64,000 nt of DNA. Source: Oscillibacter ruminantium GH1. GTDB lineage: Bacteria; Bacillota; Clostridia; Oscillospirales; Oscillospiraceae. Every line of letters starts with the position of its first letter. The stretch's first letter is position 1. The position numbers and the translations under genes were made by a program. Under the pieces are notes generated by a model. It searched no databases and was not told where the DNA came from. It saw only the letters and a list, made by a program, of their open reading frames with translations. The DNA lies in the NCBI RefSeq assembly GCF_000307265.1, contig NZ_DF158897.1, forward strand, positions 436,602 to 500,601. Reading direction: 5' to 3'. Positions 26,983-35,079 of the stretch are shown piece after piece.

Positions 26983-28095
26983 TTAATCCTGCGCTTTCAG
27001 CCGCACCGGAAGTACCATATAAAGAAAACGCTCTTCCCCCTCGGTCGGAACAATTACAGCGGGAGAGACTCCGGTGTTCAACTCGATTTTTACCGTATCG
27101 GCAGGGGCATAACGCAAAGCCTCCATCAAATAGCGGTTATTGAAGCCGATTTCCAGCTCTCCGCCGTCGCCCGCCAAACGGCAGACATCCTTTGCTTCTC
27201 CGTTGGCGGTTTTTGCAGAAAGGAGAACTCTGTCATTTTCAAAAAGGCACCGTACCGGACTTTTCAGCTTTTCAGAGATCACGACGCTGACACGATCAAT
27301 GCTCTGGATCAATTCCTTGGTATCCGCAACGACAGAAATTGGATTTTTGCGTGGAACCGCGTTTTTATAATCCAAAAATTCGCCTTCCAAACGTCGGCAA
27401 ATCAGCTGCGTCGTACCCACTTCAAACAAAATATGCCGTTTTCCCAGAGTAATGGAGGCCAAATCCTCCACATCGTCGCAAATTTTTTCAACTTCGCTCA
27501 AAGCAGAGCCGGGAGCAACGAAGGAAAAGTAACCTCCGTTGACCTTTTCCAACGGTTCTTTACGAACAGCCAGACGAAAACCATCCACAGAAACGACGGT
27601 TAGGCCGTCTTCACTGATTTCAAAGAGGGAACCGGTGTGAACCGGACGGCTCTCATTGGTAGAGACGGCAAAAAGTGTCTCTTCAATCATGGAGCGCAGC
27701 GTTTTTTGCTGAAGAGAAACCGAATATTCGTCTTCCACTTCCGGGAGTTCCGGGTAATCCGCGGCGCTCAACCCCATAATATTGAAATCCGCGTCGCCGC
27801 AATGCAAATGGACCACCATCTTTTCATCCGAGGAAAAAGTGATGATATCATCCGGCATCCGGCGAATAATGTCACCAAAAAGGCGTGCATTTAGGACCAG
27901 ATCACCGGGTTCTGTAACGTCGGCGGACAAAAGAGTGCGGATTCCGGTCTGCATATTGTAGCCGGAGACAGTGACGCCTTCTGCCGCGTGGAGCAAAAGA
28001 CCCTCCAGAGCGGGAATCGAGCTTTTTTGAGACACGGCGCGGGAAGCCACGCCCACGGCACTTTGCAGCAGTGCTTTTTCACAAGAGAATTTCAT
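26983..28095 (-). CDS. dnaN: DNA polymerase III sliding clamp (beta)
   Basis: 370-aa beta clamp that tethers DNA polymerase III. Three repeated clamp domains are visible; N-terminal MKFSCEKALLQSAVGVASRA, the central SVDGFRLAVRK motif and the C-terminal hydrophobic-pocket end YMVLPVRLKAQD (clamp C-termini typically end in MPVRL). Length and position after dnaA are canonical. AAAGGAAAG lies 6-9 nt upstream of ATG28095. The intergenic space to dnaA holds the putative origin boxes. Confidence 0.98.
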   Translation of the reverse strand: MKFSCEKALLQSAVGVASRAVSQKSSIPALEGLLLHAAEGVTVSGYNMQTGIRTLLSADVTEPGDLVLNARLFGDIIRRMPDDIITFSSDEKMVVHLHCGDADFNIMGLSAADYPELPEVEDEYSVSLQQKTLRSMIEETLFAVSTNESRPVHTGSLFEISEDGLTVVSVDGFRLAVRKEPLEKVNGGYFSFVAPGSALSEVEKICDDVEDLASITLGKRHILFEVGTTQLICRRLEGEFLDYKNAVPRKNPISVVADTKELIQSIDRVSVVISEKLKSPVRCLFENDRVLLSAKTANGEAKDVCRLAGDGGELEIGFNNRYLMEALRYAPADTVKIELNTGVSPAVIVPTEGEERFLYMVLPVRLKAQD

Positions 28096-28378
28096 AGGCC
28101 ACTTTCCTTTCTGTCGGAGATGTTTCTTTTTTTATAAAAGAAGGCAGGAGCATGAGAAGATTTGCTTTCGTCGTCTTTTAGAAAAGAAAAATAGATCTTT
28201 TTAGTCATAGTTGTAGTAGAGGGACGAAAACAGTGGAAAACCTTGAAAACCATTGAAAAACCAGAAAAAGTTTTACTGGGAGCAGTACGGAATAACTCCA
28301 TGGTTTTTCCACAGGGGGTCAGAAAGAGCAAGTTTTCCACATTTTCGTTTTCCTTTTCCACAAGGAAATGGGGAAAAC
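28096..28378. other. oriC: Putative oriC segment with DnaA-box cluster (dnaA-dnaN gap)
   Basis: 283 non-coding bases between dnaA and dnaN. Three copies of TTTTCCACA lie on the plus strand (28305-28313, 28333-28341, 28354-28362) and one near-match on the minus strand (28232-28240). They differ by one base from the TTATCCACA DnaA box. The dnaN-proximal part is A/T-rich (around 28126-28200) and could be the unwinding element. The boxes are non-canonical, so this is a strong candidate rather than a proven origin. The dnaN promoter must also lie here. Confidence 0.65.
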
Positions 28379-29692
28379 TCAGTGCTTTGAACTGATGTTT
28401 GTTTTGATCTCTTTCACCGTTTCTGCGAAGGCGGCGTCGGACTTCATCTGCTTTTCAACCTTCTCAATGGAATAGAGCACCGTGGAGTGGTCGCGGTTGC
28501 CAAAAAACTTGCCAATGTCGTCGCTGGAGAGGTTTGTCATGCTGCGAATCAGATACATTGCCACCTGTCTGGCGGCCACGGCTTCCCGCACGCGCTGCTG
28601 CCCCCGAATCACTTCGGCGTCTACACCGTAATACTTGGAAACAAAATCCACGATGGAATCCGGCGTGGGAATGTTTTCACCTCGACGAAGAATGTCCTGA
28701 ATGGCGCGCTTAACCAGCTCTTCGTCTACATCGTCTCCTAAAAGATCTTTGTAGGCCAAGAGCTTATTAATCGTTCCTTCCAATTGCCGAACGTTCGAGG
28801 TAACGCGTTCGGCGATGTAGATAGCCACCTTGTTGGGAATTTCCATGCCCAATAAAGCCGCTTTGTTTTTGATAATGGCAAGGCGCGTTTCATAGTCGGG
28901 GGGAGCCACGTCCACCAGAAGACCCCATTCAAAACGGGTGCGAAGACGGTCCTCCAACTGTGTCATCTCAGAAGGGGGGCGGTCAGAGGTTAAAACAATC
29001 TGTTTACCGGATTCATAGAGGTTGTTGAAGGTATGGAAAAATTCCTCCTGCGTCTGCTTTCGTCCGGCGATGAACTGCACGTCATCGACCAGCAGGAGGT
29101 CCGCTTTCCGATATTTCTCCCGCATCTCAGCGGTTTTTCCCTCTCGAATGGCGTTGACCAGCTCATTGGTCAGGTCATCGCCCTTTACGTAGGCAATTCT
29201 TGCGTTGCGGTCATTTTTTTGAATGACGTGGGCAATGGAATAGATCAGATGCGTTTTGCCAAGACCGGAATCTCCATAAATTAAAAGGGGGTTATAGTTT
29301 TTTGCCGGATGTTCTCCCACAGACATGGAGGCGGCATAGGCCAGTTTGTTGCTGGGACCCACCACGAAAGTTTCAAAAGTGAACTCGTCAGAGGTGAAGG
29401 CTTCCGACTTCTTTTTCTGCACGCCGCCGGAAAATTCTGCGTATTCCTCGGAAGTGAGAACCTTTACCTCAAAATCGGTTGAAAAAATATCATGGAGAAC
29501 CGCCTTGATATTTTTCATGAACAGACTTTCAATATAATTTTTCTTGAAGTCGTTGGGACAATGGAGATAAAAAACGCCGTCCCGGAGATCTACAGCCTCC
29601 AGTTCATCGAACCAAGTGGCAATGGTTGTCTCCGAGAGGTCGCGTTTCAGCTGGGTGAGGACATTTGTCCAGACGTCGGCTACGGAATTCAA
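28379..29692 (-). CDS. dnaA: Chromosomal replication initiator DnaA
   Basis: 437-aa initiator ATPase. Domain I (residues 1-80) interacts with the helicase; domain III has Walker A GDSGLGKTHLIYSI, Walker B LLLVDDVQFIAG and sensor motifs; domain IV has the DNA-binding helix-turn-helix with the signature SSDDIGKFFGNRDHSTVLYS. TTG29692 is the start: GAGAGGTG lies 8 nt upstream, and the longer ATG frame would begin inside the leader. Domain II is short. Its own TATAAT promoter sits 50 bases upstream, back-to-back with that of rpmH. Confidence 0.98.
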   Translation of the reverse strand: MNSVADVWTNVLTQLKRDLSETTIATWFDELEAVDLRDGVFYLHCPNDFKKNYIESLFMKNIKAVLHDIFSTDFEVKVLTSEEYAEFSGGVQKKKSEAFTSDEFTFETFVVGPSNKLAYAASMSVGEHPAKNYNPLLIYGDSGLGKTHLIYSIAHVIQKNDRNARIAYVKGDDLTNELVNAIREGKTAEMREKYRKADLLLVDDVQFIAGRKQTQEEFFHTFNNLYESGKQIVLTSDRPPSEMTQLEDRLRTRFEWGLLVDVAPPDYETRLAIIKNKAALLGMEIPNKVAIYIAERVTSNVRQLEGTINKLLAYKDLLGDDVDEELVKRAIQDILRRGENIPTPDSIVDFVSKYYGVDAEVIRGQQRVREAVAARQVAMYLIRSMTNLSSDDIGKFFGNRDHSTVLYSIEKVEKQMKSDAAFAETVKEIKTNISSKH

Positions 29693-29743
29693 AAGAAAGA
29701 CACCTCTCTCTCCCTGCGGGCAGGGGAAATCAAAATACACTTA

Positions 29744-29772
29744 ATTATAGCAAAAAACGTGAAAAATTACAA
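29744..29772 (-). promoter_or_regulatory. Promoter of dnaA
   Basis: On the minus strand: TTGTAA (29772-29767), 17-bp spacer, TATAAT (29749-29744). The spacer contains TTTTTCAC, a half-match to a DnaA box, which could allow autoregulation (inference). Confidence 0.85.
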
Positions 29773-29926
29773 CACATATTCTAATAAATAAGTACGAAAA
29801 TGAAACGGGCCGCAACCACAATATCTGGAGAAGATGAAAGAAAAAAACGAATATTTTGTGGTTTTTTAGTTTAGGTTCTCAAAAGAAGGAAAATAGGCGG
29901 AAATTTTTGATATTTGCAAGTTTTTA
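29773..29926. other. AT-rich gap between dnaA and rpmH promoters
   Basis: About 150 bases, very A/T-rich, with no canonical DnaA box. In Bacillus the corresponding gap carries part of the bipartite origin; here I see only AT-rich sequence that could be unwound. Confidence 0.4.
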
Positions 29927-29955
29927 TTGACAGTTTTTTGATTTGCATGTATACT
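29927..29955 (+). promoter_or_regulatory. Promoter of rpmH operon
   Basis: TTGACA at 29927-29932, 17-bp spacer, TATACT at 29950-29955; near-consensus and probably strong. Confidence 0.9.
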
Positions 29956-29961
29956 AATTCG

Positions 29962-30040
29962 AGCGCTGGATTTGCGCTCTTATTTTGTTTACTGCGCGGC
30001 GGCAACGCCGTGTCGAGTAAGCGCCGCCAAAAGGCGGCCG
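29962..30040 (+). promoter_or_regulatory. Structured leader of rpmH
   Basis: Three hairpins in succession: GAGCGC/GCGCTC followed by a U-rich tract (terminator-like), GGCGGC..GCCG near 29998-30012, and GCCGCC AAAA GGCGGC near 30023-30040, just before the ribosome site. Possible attenuation or autogenous control by L34 is inference. Confidence 0.45.
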
Positions 30041-30069
30041 GAAAAGTTTTTTACAGGAGGTGTCTCAAC

Positions 30070-30210
30070 ATGGCAACGAAACGTACCTATCAGCCCAAGA
30101 AGCTCCACGGTCAGAAAGTCCACGGCTTCCGCAAGCGGATGGCTACCGCCAACGGTCGCAAGGTTCTTGCTCGCCGTCGCGCCAAGGGCCGTGCCCAGCT
30201 CAGCTACTAA
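30070..30210 (+). CDS. rpmH: 50S ribosomal protein L34
   Basis: 46-aa, highly basic protein of the large subunit: [20 protein letters not shown] followed by [20 protein letters not shown]. Length and sequence are canonical for Firmicutes L34. CAGGAGGTG lies 7-8 nt upstream of ATG30070. It is the first gene of the conserved rpmH-rnpA-yidD-yidC-jag operon, with a strong promoter and a structured leader. Confidence 0.98.
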   Translation: MATKRTYQPKKLHGQKVHGFRKRMATANGRKVLARRRAKGRAQLSY

Positions 30211-30344
30211 GGAGCCGCGTGCGCGGAAATTGCCGCGGGAGACCTGCTGAACAAAATAGACAGGGACGGCAGGAAACCGGTTTTCCTCCGTCCCTTATTG
30301 GCTTTGTTCAGTTGGTTCAGTCATCGGAAAGAACGGGAGAATAC

Positions 30345-30689
30345 ATGAAAAGAGCCGTAACGCTGAAAAAAAATCATGAATTTCGCCGCCTTTACAGCAG
30401 GGGGGCTTCCGCCGCCGGATACGGTCTTGTGATCTACTGCCGGAAGAACCGGCTGGGCCGCAATCGACTGGGAATCACAGTGTCCACCAAAATCGGACAC
30501 GCCGTGGTTCGAAACCGGGCGCGCCGCAGACTGCGGGAGACTTTTCGACTGAACGCGGATCAGCTGCGGCAGGGGTATGACATCATTCTGGTTGCCCGGC
30601 ACCGGGCGGTGGACATGCCATGGAAGGATTTGAACGCCAGCTTTTTGAAACTTTCAAAAAAGCTGGGGCTTTTGGAGGAGGTTTCTTAA
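30345..30689 (+). CDS. rnpA: Ribonuclease P protein component
   Basis: 114-aa protein cofactor of RNase P, which trims tRNA 5' ends with the catalytic RNA. The conserved RNR-type motif is in GHAVVRNRARRRLRE, preceded by LKKNHEFRRLYSRG and followed by DIILVARHRAV. ATG30345 with GGGAG about 7 nt upstream; a longer in-frame extension reads out of frame-shifted rpmH sequence and is spurious. The rpmH-rnpA spacer (30211-30344) contains a GGACGG..CCGTCCC hairpin that may tune rnpA expression. The stop abuts yidD. Confidence 0.96.
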   Translation: MKRAVTLKKNHEFRRLYSRGASAAGYGLVIYCRKNRLGRNRLGITVSTKIGHAVVRNRARRRLRETFRLNADQLRQGYDIILVARHRAVDMPWKDLNASFLKLSKKLGLLEEVS

Positions 30690-30899
30690 GTGAAACGGGT
30701 TTTGCTGGCCATGGTAAAATTTTACCGTGTGGCAATTTCTCCGTATCGCCCCTCTTGCTGTCGGTTCTATCCGACCTGTTCTCAATACGCGCTGGAGGCC
30801 ATCGAAAAATACGGTGCGCTGAAGGGTGGATACCTGTCTTTGCGCCGGATTCTTCGCTGCAATCCGTTCCACAAGGGGGGCTACGACCCTGTACCCTGA
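30690..30899 (+). CDS. yidD: Membrane protein insertion efficiency factor YidD
   Basis: 69-aa small protein (haemolysin/DUF37 family) that associates with the inner membrane by an amphipathic N-terminal helix and assists YidC-dependent insertion. Invariant cysteines and prolines: [20 protein letters not shown] and [22 protein letters not shown] start directly after the rnpA stop, with GGAGG 8-10 nt upstream, so translation is likely coupled. Ends 34 nt before yidC. Confidence 0.95.
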   Translation: MKRVLLAMVKFYRVAISPYRPSCCRFYPTCSQYALEAIEKYGALKGGYLSLRRILRCNPFHKGGYDPVP

Positions 30900-30933
30900 G
30901 CGTAGTAAGACTTGAATACGAAGGAGTCTCCAA

Positions 30934-32085
30934 ATGGGATTTTTCGGAACCCTGGGATATTACGTTTGTATCCCGTTTGCCGCACTTTTGCGGCTGTTTT
31001 ACAACCTGACCGGCTCCTATGGTCTGTCCCTGATCTTCTTTACGCTGGTAATCAAGCTGGTGCTGCTGCCCTTCCAGATGAAGAGCAAAAAGAGCATGGT
31101 GCGCATGAACCGCATGAGCGGGAAGATGCAGGAGATTCAGAAGAAATACGCCAACAACCCGGCTAAACAGCAGGAAGAGACGCAAAAGCTGTATGCCGAG
31201 CAGGGCGTGAACCCCATGAGCGGCTGCCTTTGGAGTTTGCTGCCCATGTTTTTCCTGATTGCGCTGTATGCCATTATCCGTCAGCCCATCACTCACTTCA
31301 TGATGCTGGATTCCAGCGTGGTGGATTCGGCGCTGTCCGCGCTGCAGAGTGCGGGTATTGATATTTCCAACATCGCCATCGCCGCGAAGGACGGCACGAT
31401 GCAGGTTACCGCGTTTGGTCAGATTATGATGGTCAACGCCATTAATACCCAGCTGCCTGACTTCGCCGCAACCATTCCCGGTTGGATCAGCGTGAATTAC
31501 AGCTTCTTGGGGATGGATTTGTCCGTTTTGCCCAGCAATGTAATCAAGGCATTCACGTTTACGTGGAGCAATATCGGCGTGGTGCTGATGCCCGTAGTCT
31601 CCGCAGCGCTCAGCTTTTTGATGAGCATGGCGTCCATGTCCGGACAGAGCAAGCAGGGTCCTGCCGCCAACCAGATGAAGATGATGATGTGGATGATGCC
31701 GCTCATGTCTTTGTGGATTGGTTTCACGCTGCCTGCGGCTCTGTGCGTCTACTGGATTGCGCAGAGTGCTTTCTCCGCGGTTCAGGAGTGGTTTATGGGT
31801 AAATTCTATAACCAGAAGATCGAGGAAGAGGAAAATCAGCGTCAGGCTGTGATTGAGGCCGACCGCAAGCGCCGGCAGGAAGAGGCCAAGCAAAAGCAGG
31901 AGGAGCAGCGCCGTCAGTCGGCTCAGAAGCCCTCTTTGAAAGAAAAGCGCAAGGCCGCTCAGGATGCCAAGGTCAACAAACCCAAGAAGGCCAGTACCAA
32001 TGAAAATGGCCGCGTGGGTGACCGTCCCTATGCCCGCGGCCGCGCCTATCAGGAGAATCGGTTCAACGATTCCAACGAGAAATAA
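30934..32085 (+). CDS. yidC: Membrane protein insertase YidC/Oxa1
   Basis: 383-aa insertase with five transmembrane helices placing proteins into the cytoplasmic membrane, the Bacillus SpoIIIJ homologue. The first helix is followed by the conserved hydrophilic groove segment LPFQMKSKKSMVRMNR; further helices cover about residues 95-115 and 195-290. No lipobox is seen, unlike SpoIIIJ. The C-terminal ~90 residues are a highly charged, Lys/Arg/Gln-rich tail typical of ribosome-binding YidC forms. GGAG lies 8 nt before ATG30934. jag follows after 13 nt. Confidence 0.95.
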   Translation: MGFFGTLGYYVCIPFAALLRLFYNLTGSYGLSLIFFTLVIKLVLLPFQMKSKKSMVRMNRMSGKMQEIQKKYANNPAKQQEETQKLYAEQGVNPMSGCLWSLLPMFFLIALYAIIRQPITHFMMLDSSVVDSALSALQSAGIDISNIAIAAKDGTMQVTAFGQIMMVNAINTQLPDFAATIPGWISVNYSFLGMDLSVLPSNVIKAFTFTWSNIGVVLMPVVSAALSFLMSMASMSGQSKQGPAANQMKMMMWMMPLMSLWIGFTLPAALCVYWIAQSAFSAVQEWFMGKFYNQKIEEEENQRQAVIEADRKRRQEEAKQKQEEQRRQSAQKPSLKEKRKAAQDAKVNKPKKASTNENGRVGDRPYARGRAYQENRFNDSNEK

Positions 32086-32098
32086 GGAGCTTGTTGCC

Positions 32099-32932
32099 AT
32101 GAGTTATATTGACGTAACGGGCAAGACAGAGGAGGAGGCCCTCGCCCGCGCTCTTTCGCAGCTGGGCATGGACCGGGACGATGTGTCCGTCCAGATTCTG
32201 GAGCGGGCAAAAAATGGATTTCTCGGCATCGGAAGCGCGCCGGCTAAGGTGCGGGTGACCTATGGCGAGGATGAGGAAAAAACCTCCCCTGTCTCTGCAA
32301 AGCCTAATCCGGAGAAATCGAAAACCGAAAGAAAACCCACGGAAAAACCTGCGGCTCCGGTTCAAAAACCCAAGGTGGAAAAGCCCGCCGTGAAGGCGCA
32401 GGAGCCTGTTCAAAAAACACAGCGGCCCGTGGCCGCTGCGGTGACTGAAACGGCGACCCCTATTGGGGAAGAGGTTCAGGATGAAAAGGCAGACGCCATC
32501 CGCACCTTCCTCTCCGGGCTGATGGAGAAGATGGAAGTGGAGAGTCAGGTCCATGTGTATCTGCCCGAAAAGGGACGGTATCAGGTGATTTTGACCGGAC
32601 CCAATCTGGGCCAGATTATTGGGCGCCGGGGCGAGACGCTGGATGCAATTCAGCAGCTGACCAGCTATTCCGTGAATCGGTCCAGCAGCGGACGAATCCG
32701 GGTGACCCTTGACGCGGAAAACTATCGCGCCAAGCGGGAGGAAAGTCTGGAACACCTCGCTCACAAGGTGGCGCTGAAGGTGGTCAAGTACCGCCGCAGC
32801 GTGACGCTGGAACCCATGAACGCTTATGAGCGGCACATTATCCACACCGCCTTGCAGGAGGAGCCCAATGTGTCTACCGGGTCCATCGGCACGGAGCCGA
32901 ATCGGCGGGTCGTTGTGTCCTACGAGCGCTGA
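32099..32932 (+). CDS. khpB: RNA-binding protein Jag/KhpB
   Basis: 277-aa protein with three modules: an N-terminal Jag-N domain (SYIDVTGKTEEEALARAL, residues 2-50), a Lys/Pro/Ala-rich linker (about 60-145), a KH domain (ILTGPNLGQIIGRRGETLDA) and a C-terminal R3H domain (EPMNAYERHIIHTALQ and VVVSYER). KhpB pairs with KhpA and influences cell elongation and, in Bacillus, sporulation; it is normally encoded after yidC. ATG32099 has AAGGAG 8-10 nt upstream. mnmE and mnmG, the usual next genes, are missing and a terminator follows. Confidence 0.95.
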   Translation: MSYIDVTGKTEEEALARALSQLGMDRDDVSVQILERAKNGFLGIGSAPAKVRVTYGEDEEKTSPVSAKPNPEKSKTERKPTEKPAAPVQKPKVEKPAVKAQEPVQKTQRPVAAAVTETATPIGEEVQDEKADAIRTFLSGLMEKMEVESQVHVYLPEKGRYQVILTGPNLGQIIGRRGETLDAIQQLTSYSVNRSSSGRIRVTLDAENYRAKREESLEHLAHKVALKVVKYRRSVTLEPMNAYERHIIHTALQEEPNVSTGSIGTEPNRRVVVSYER

Positions 32933-32946
32933 ACGCGAGCCTTTTG

Positions 32947-32987
32947 AAAAATACCCGTCCGGTCAAGCAAGACCGGGCGGGTTTTTC
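32947..32987 (+). terminator. Terminator of the rpmH-jag operon
   Basis: ACCCGTCCGGTC / GACCGGGCGGGT (one G-U pair) over AAGCAA, followed by TTTTT. Confidence 0.92.
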
Positions 32988-32996
32988 ACAAAGTTA

Positions 32997-33091
32997 TCAA
33001 AAATTGTGGAAAAAGAAAGCGGTTTTTCAGGGGGCGGCATCTAAAAAGCCATGTTTTGGATGAAATTCTGCTCAGTATCCACAATTTTTGA
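32997..33091. repeat. 14-bp inverted repeat carrying DnaA-box-like sites
   Basis: Perfect arms TCAAAAATTGTGGA (32997-33010) and TCCACAATTTTTGA (33078-33091), separated by 67 bases. The left arm overlaps TTTTCCACA read on the minus strand (33013-33005), identical to the boxes of the dnaA-dnaN gap; the right arm overlaps GTATCCACA (33075-33083), 8 of 9 to the DnaA consensus. The next 130 bases up to the glyS promoter are AT-rich and show no gene. Confidence 0.7.
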
Positions 33092-33220
33092 ATGTGTGCT
33101 GAAAAAAGATGCTTCCAATCAGATGCAAATCATCTTAAAAAAAACGCGGATTAATTGAAAAAAAGCCTTTGTAAATAGATATAGGCAATTCAATTGCAAG
33201 GAATTGCCATAAGAACCTTC

Positions 33221-33249
33221 TTGACAATTGAAAAGAAAGGTGATAAAGT
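33221..33249 (+). promoter_or_regulatory. Promoter of glyS
   Basis: TTGACA at 33221-33226, 17-bp spacer, TAAAGT at 33244-33249. Confidence 0.85.
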
Positions 33250-33255
33250 GACACA

Positions 33256-33501
33256 CGATATCTAAAAAAGCTGTGAAAGGGAGTAGTATCCCCCGCTGCC
33301 GGGCAAAGAGAGAGGGCGTTTGGTGAAAGCCCTTGCCGGAATGGGGAGAAGGCGTCCTTGAGCTGTGCGGCTCAGCGAAAGCAGGCCGCGCCGGATCCCG
33401 CCGTTATCGGGTCAGAGTGCGCATTCGTTTGGATGCGAATTCAGGTGGTACCGCGGACAACCGTTCGCCCTGAGCTTTGCTCGGGGCGTTTTTGTTTTTT
33501 T
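33256..33501 (+). promoter_or_regulatory. T-box riboswitch of glyS (glycine)
   Basis: Stem I with the AGAGAG bulge and GGTGAAAGCCC distal loop (33308-33332), the GGAATGGGGAGAAGGC segment placing the specifier GGC (Gly) at 33351-33353, then CTTGAG. The conserved T-box AGGTGGTACCGCGG is at 33443-33456, followed by the terminator CGCCCTGAGC/GCTCGGGGCG (33466-33488) and T-runs. Uncharged tRNA-Gly should favour the antiterminator. The acceptor-pairing element is UGGU, which does not complement the U discriminator of the local tRNA-Gly. Confidence 0.93.
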
Positions 33502-33537
33502 ACGATGAAATTTAAAGGCGGAAAGGGAGAATTACTG

Positions 33538-34962
33538 ATGAAAAATACGGAAAAAACCATGGAAAAAATTGTGGCACTGTGCAAAAATAGAGGCTTTGTG
33601 TTCCCCGGCAGCGAGATTTACGGAGGTCTTGCCAACAGCTGGGACTTTGGGCCTTTGGGCGTGGAGATGAAGAACAACGTCAAGCGGGCTTGGTGGAAGA
33701 AATTCGTGCAGGAGAATCCCTATAACGTGGGACTGGACGCCGCCATTTTGATGAATCCCCAGGTTTGGGTGGCCTCCGGCCATGTGGCCACGTTTAACGA
33801 TCCCCTGATTGACTGCAAATCCTGCAAAATGCGCCACCGGGCCGACAAGCTGGTAGAGAATTATAATCAGGAGAACAACATCACGGATGTGAATGTGGAG
33901 GCGATGACCGGCGAGGAGCTGGTGGCCTATATCCGGGAGAAAAACGTGCCTTGCCCCGGCTGCGGCAAGTCTGAATTTACCGATATCCGCAAGTTCAACC
34001 TGATGTACAAGACCCATCAGGGCGTGACGGAGGATTCCTCCACCGAGGTGTATCTGCGTCCTGAAACCGCACAGGGCATTTTTGTCAACTTCCCCGGCAT
34101 CCAGCGCACCACCCGCCGCAAGCTTCCCTTTGGCGTGTGTCAGGTGGGCAAGTCCTTCCGCAATGAGATTACGCCGGGCAACTTCATCTTCCGCATCCGG
34201 GAGTTTGAGCAGATGGAGCTGGAATTCTTCTGCAAGCCCGACACCGATCTGGAGTGGTTCCAGTATTGGCGGAACTACTGCCACGAGTGGCTGAAGAACC
34301 TGAATGTGAAGGACGAGAACCTGCGTCTGCGTGACCATGAGAAGGAAGAGTTGAGCTTCTATTCCAAGGCCACCACAGACTTTGAGTATAAATTTCCCTT
34401 TGGCTGGGGCGAGCTGTGGGGCGTGGCCGACCGGACCAACTACGATTTGACACAGCATCAGGAGCATTCCGGTCAGGACCTGACCTATTTCGATCAGGAG
34501 ACGGGCGAGCACTATATTCCCTATGTCATCGAGCCTTCTCTTGGAGCGGACCGCATGATGCTGGCGCTGCTGGTGGAGGCCTATGACGAGGAGGTTGTGG
34601 ACGCGGAGAAGAATGATACCCGTGTGGTCATGCGGTTCCATCCCGCCATCGCGCCGTTTAAGGCGGCGGTTCTGCCTCTGAGCAAAAAGCTGGGCGACAA
34701 GGCCCGTGAAATCCAGCAGATGCTCTGCTCCGACTGGATGGTGGACTTTGACGACACCGGTTCCATCGGCAAACGCTATCGCCGGGAGGATGAGATCGGC
34801 ACGCCGTACTGCATCACGGTGGACTTCCAGACTGTGGGCGATGCGGAGAAGGGCGAGCCTGCCGACAACTGTGTTACCGTTCGTGACCGGGACACCATGG
34901 AGCAGGTCAGAATACCCATCGATCAGCTGAAGGCGTATCTTGCCGAAAAGCTGGCCTACTAA
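33538..34962 (+). CDS. glyS: Glycyl-tRNA synthetase (alpha2 type)
   Basis: 474-aa class II dimeric GlyRS of the archaeal/eukaryal-like type that is used by many Gram-positives. Motif 1 region [18 protein letters not shown], motif 2 [21 protein letters not shown] (in part), motif 3 [14 protein letters not shown], and a C-terminal anticodon-binding domain ([30 protein letters not shown]). A CxxC pair (CKSCKM, CPGCGKS) sits in the insertion domain. ATG33538 is chosen because GGGAG lies 9 nt upstream. Controlled by the T-box just upstream; own terminator at 35029. Confidence 0.96.
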   Translation: MKNTEKTMEKIVALCKNRGFVFPGSEIYGGLANSWDFGPLGVEMKNNVKRAWWKKFVQENPYNVGLDAAILMNPQVWVASGHVATFNDPLIDCKSCKMRHRADKLVENYNQENNITDVNVEAMTGEELVAYIREKNVPCPGCGKSEFTDIRKFNLMYKTHQGVTEDSSTEVYLRPETAQGIFVNFPGIQRTTRRKLPFGVCQVGKSFRNEITPGNFIFRIREFEQMELEFFCKPDTDLEWFQYWRNYCHEWLKNLNVKDENLRLRDHEKEELSFYSKATTDFEYKFPFGWGELWGVADRTNYDLTQHQEHSGQDLTYFDQETGEHYIPYVIEPSLGADRMMLALLVEAYDEEVVDAEKNDTRVVMRFHPAIAPFKAAVLPLSKKLGDKAREIQQMLCSDWMVDFDDTGSIGKRYRREDEIGTPYCITVDFQTVGDAEKGEPADNCVTVRDRDTMEQVRIPIDQLKAYLAEKLAY

Positions 34963-35028
34963 GGCTGTACCGCGTGATTGAGGGCGCATTCAGCGCCGCA
35001 TTGCGTGGGTTTCCTAAACAATAGAGAG

Positions 35029-35057
35029 CGGGACACGGAAGCACCGTGTCCCGTTTT
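35029..35057 (+). terminator. Terminator of glyS
   Basis: CGGGACACGG / CCGTGTCCCG, 10 bp over AAGCA, followed by TTTT. Confidence 0.85.
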
Positions 35058-35079
35058 CCCCTGAAAGCGAGCGAATGGA

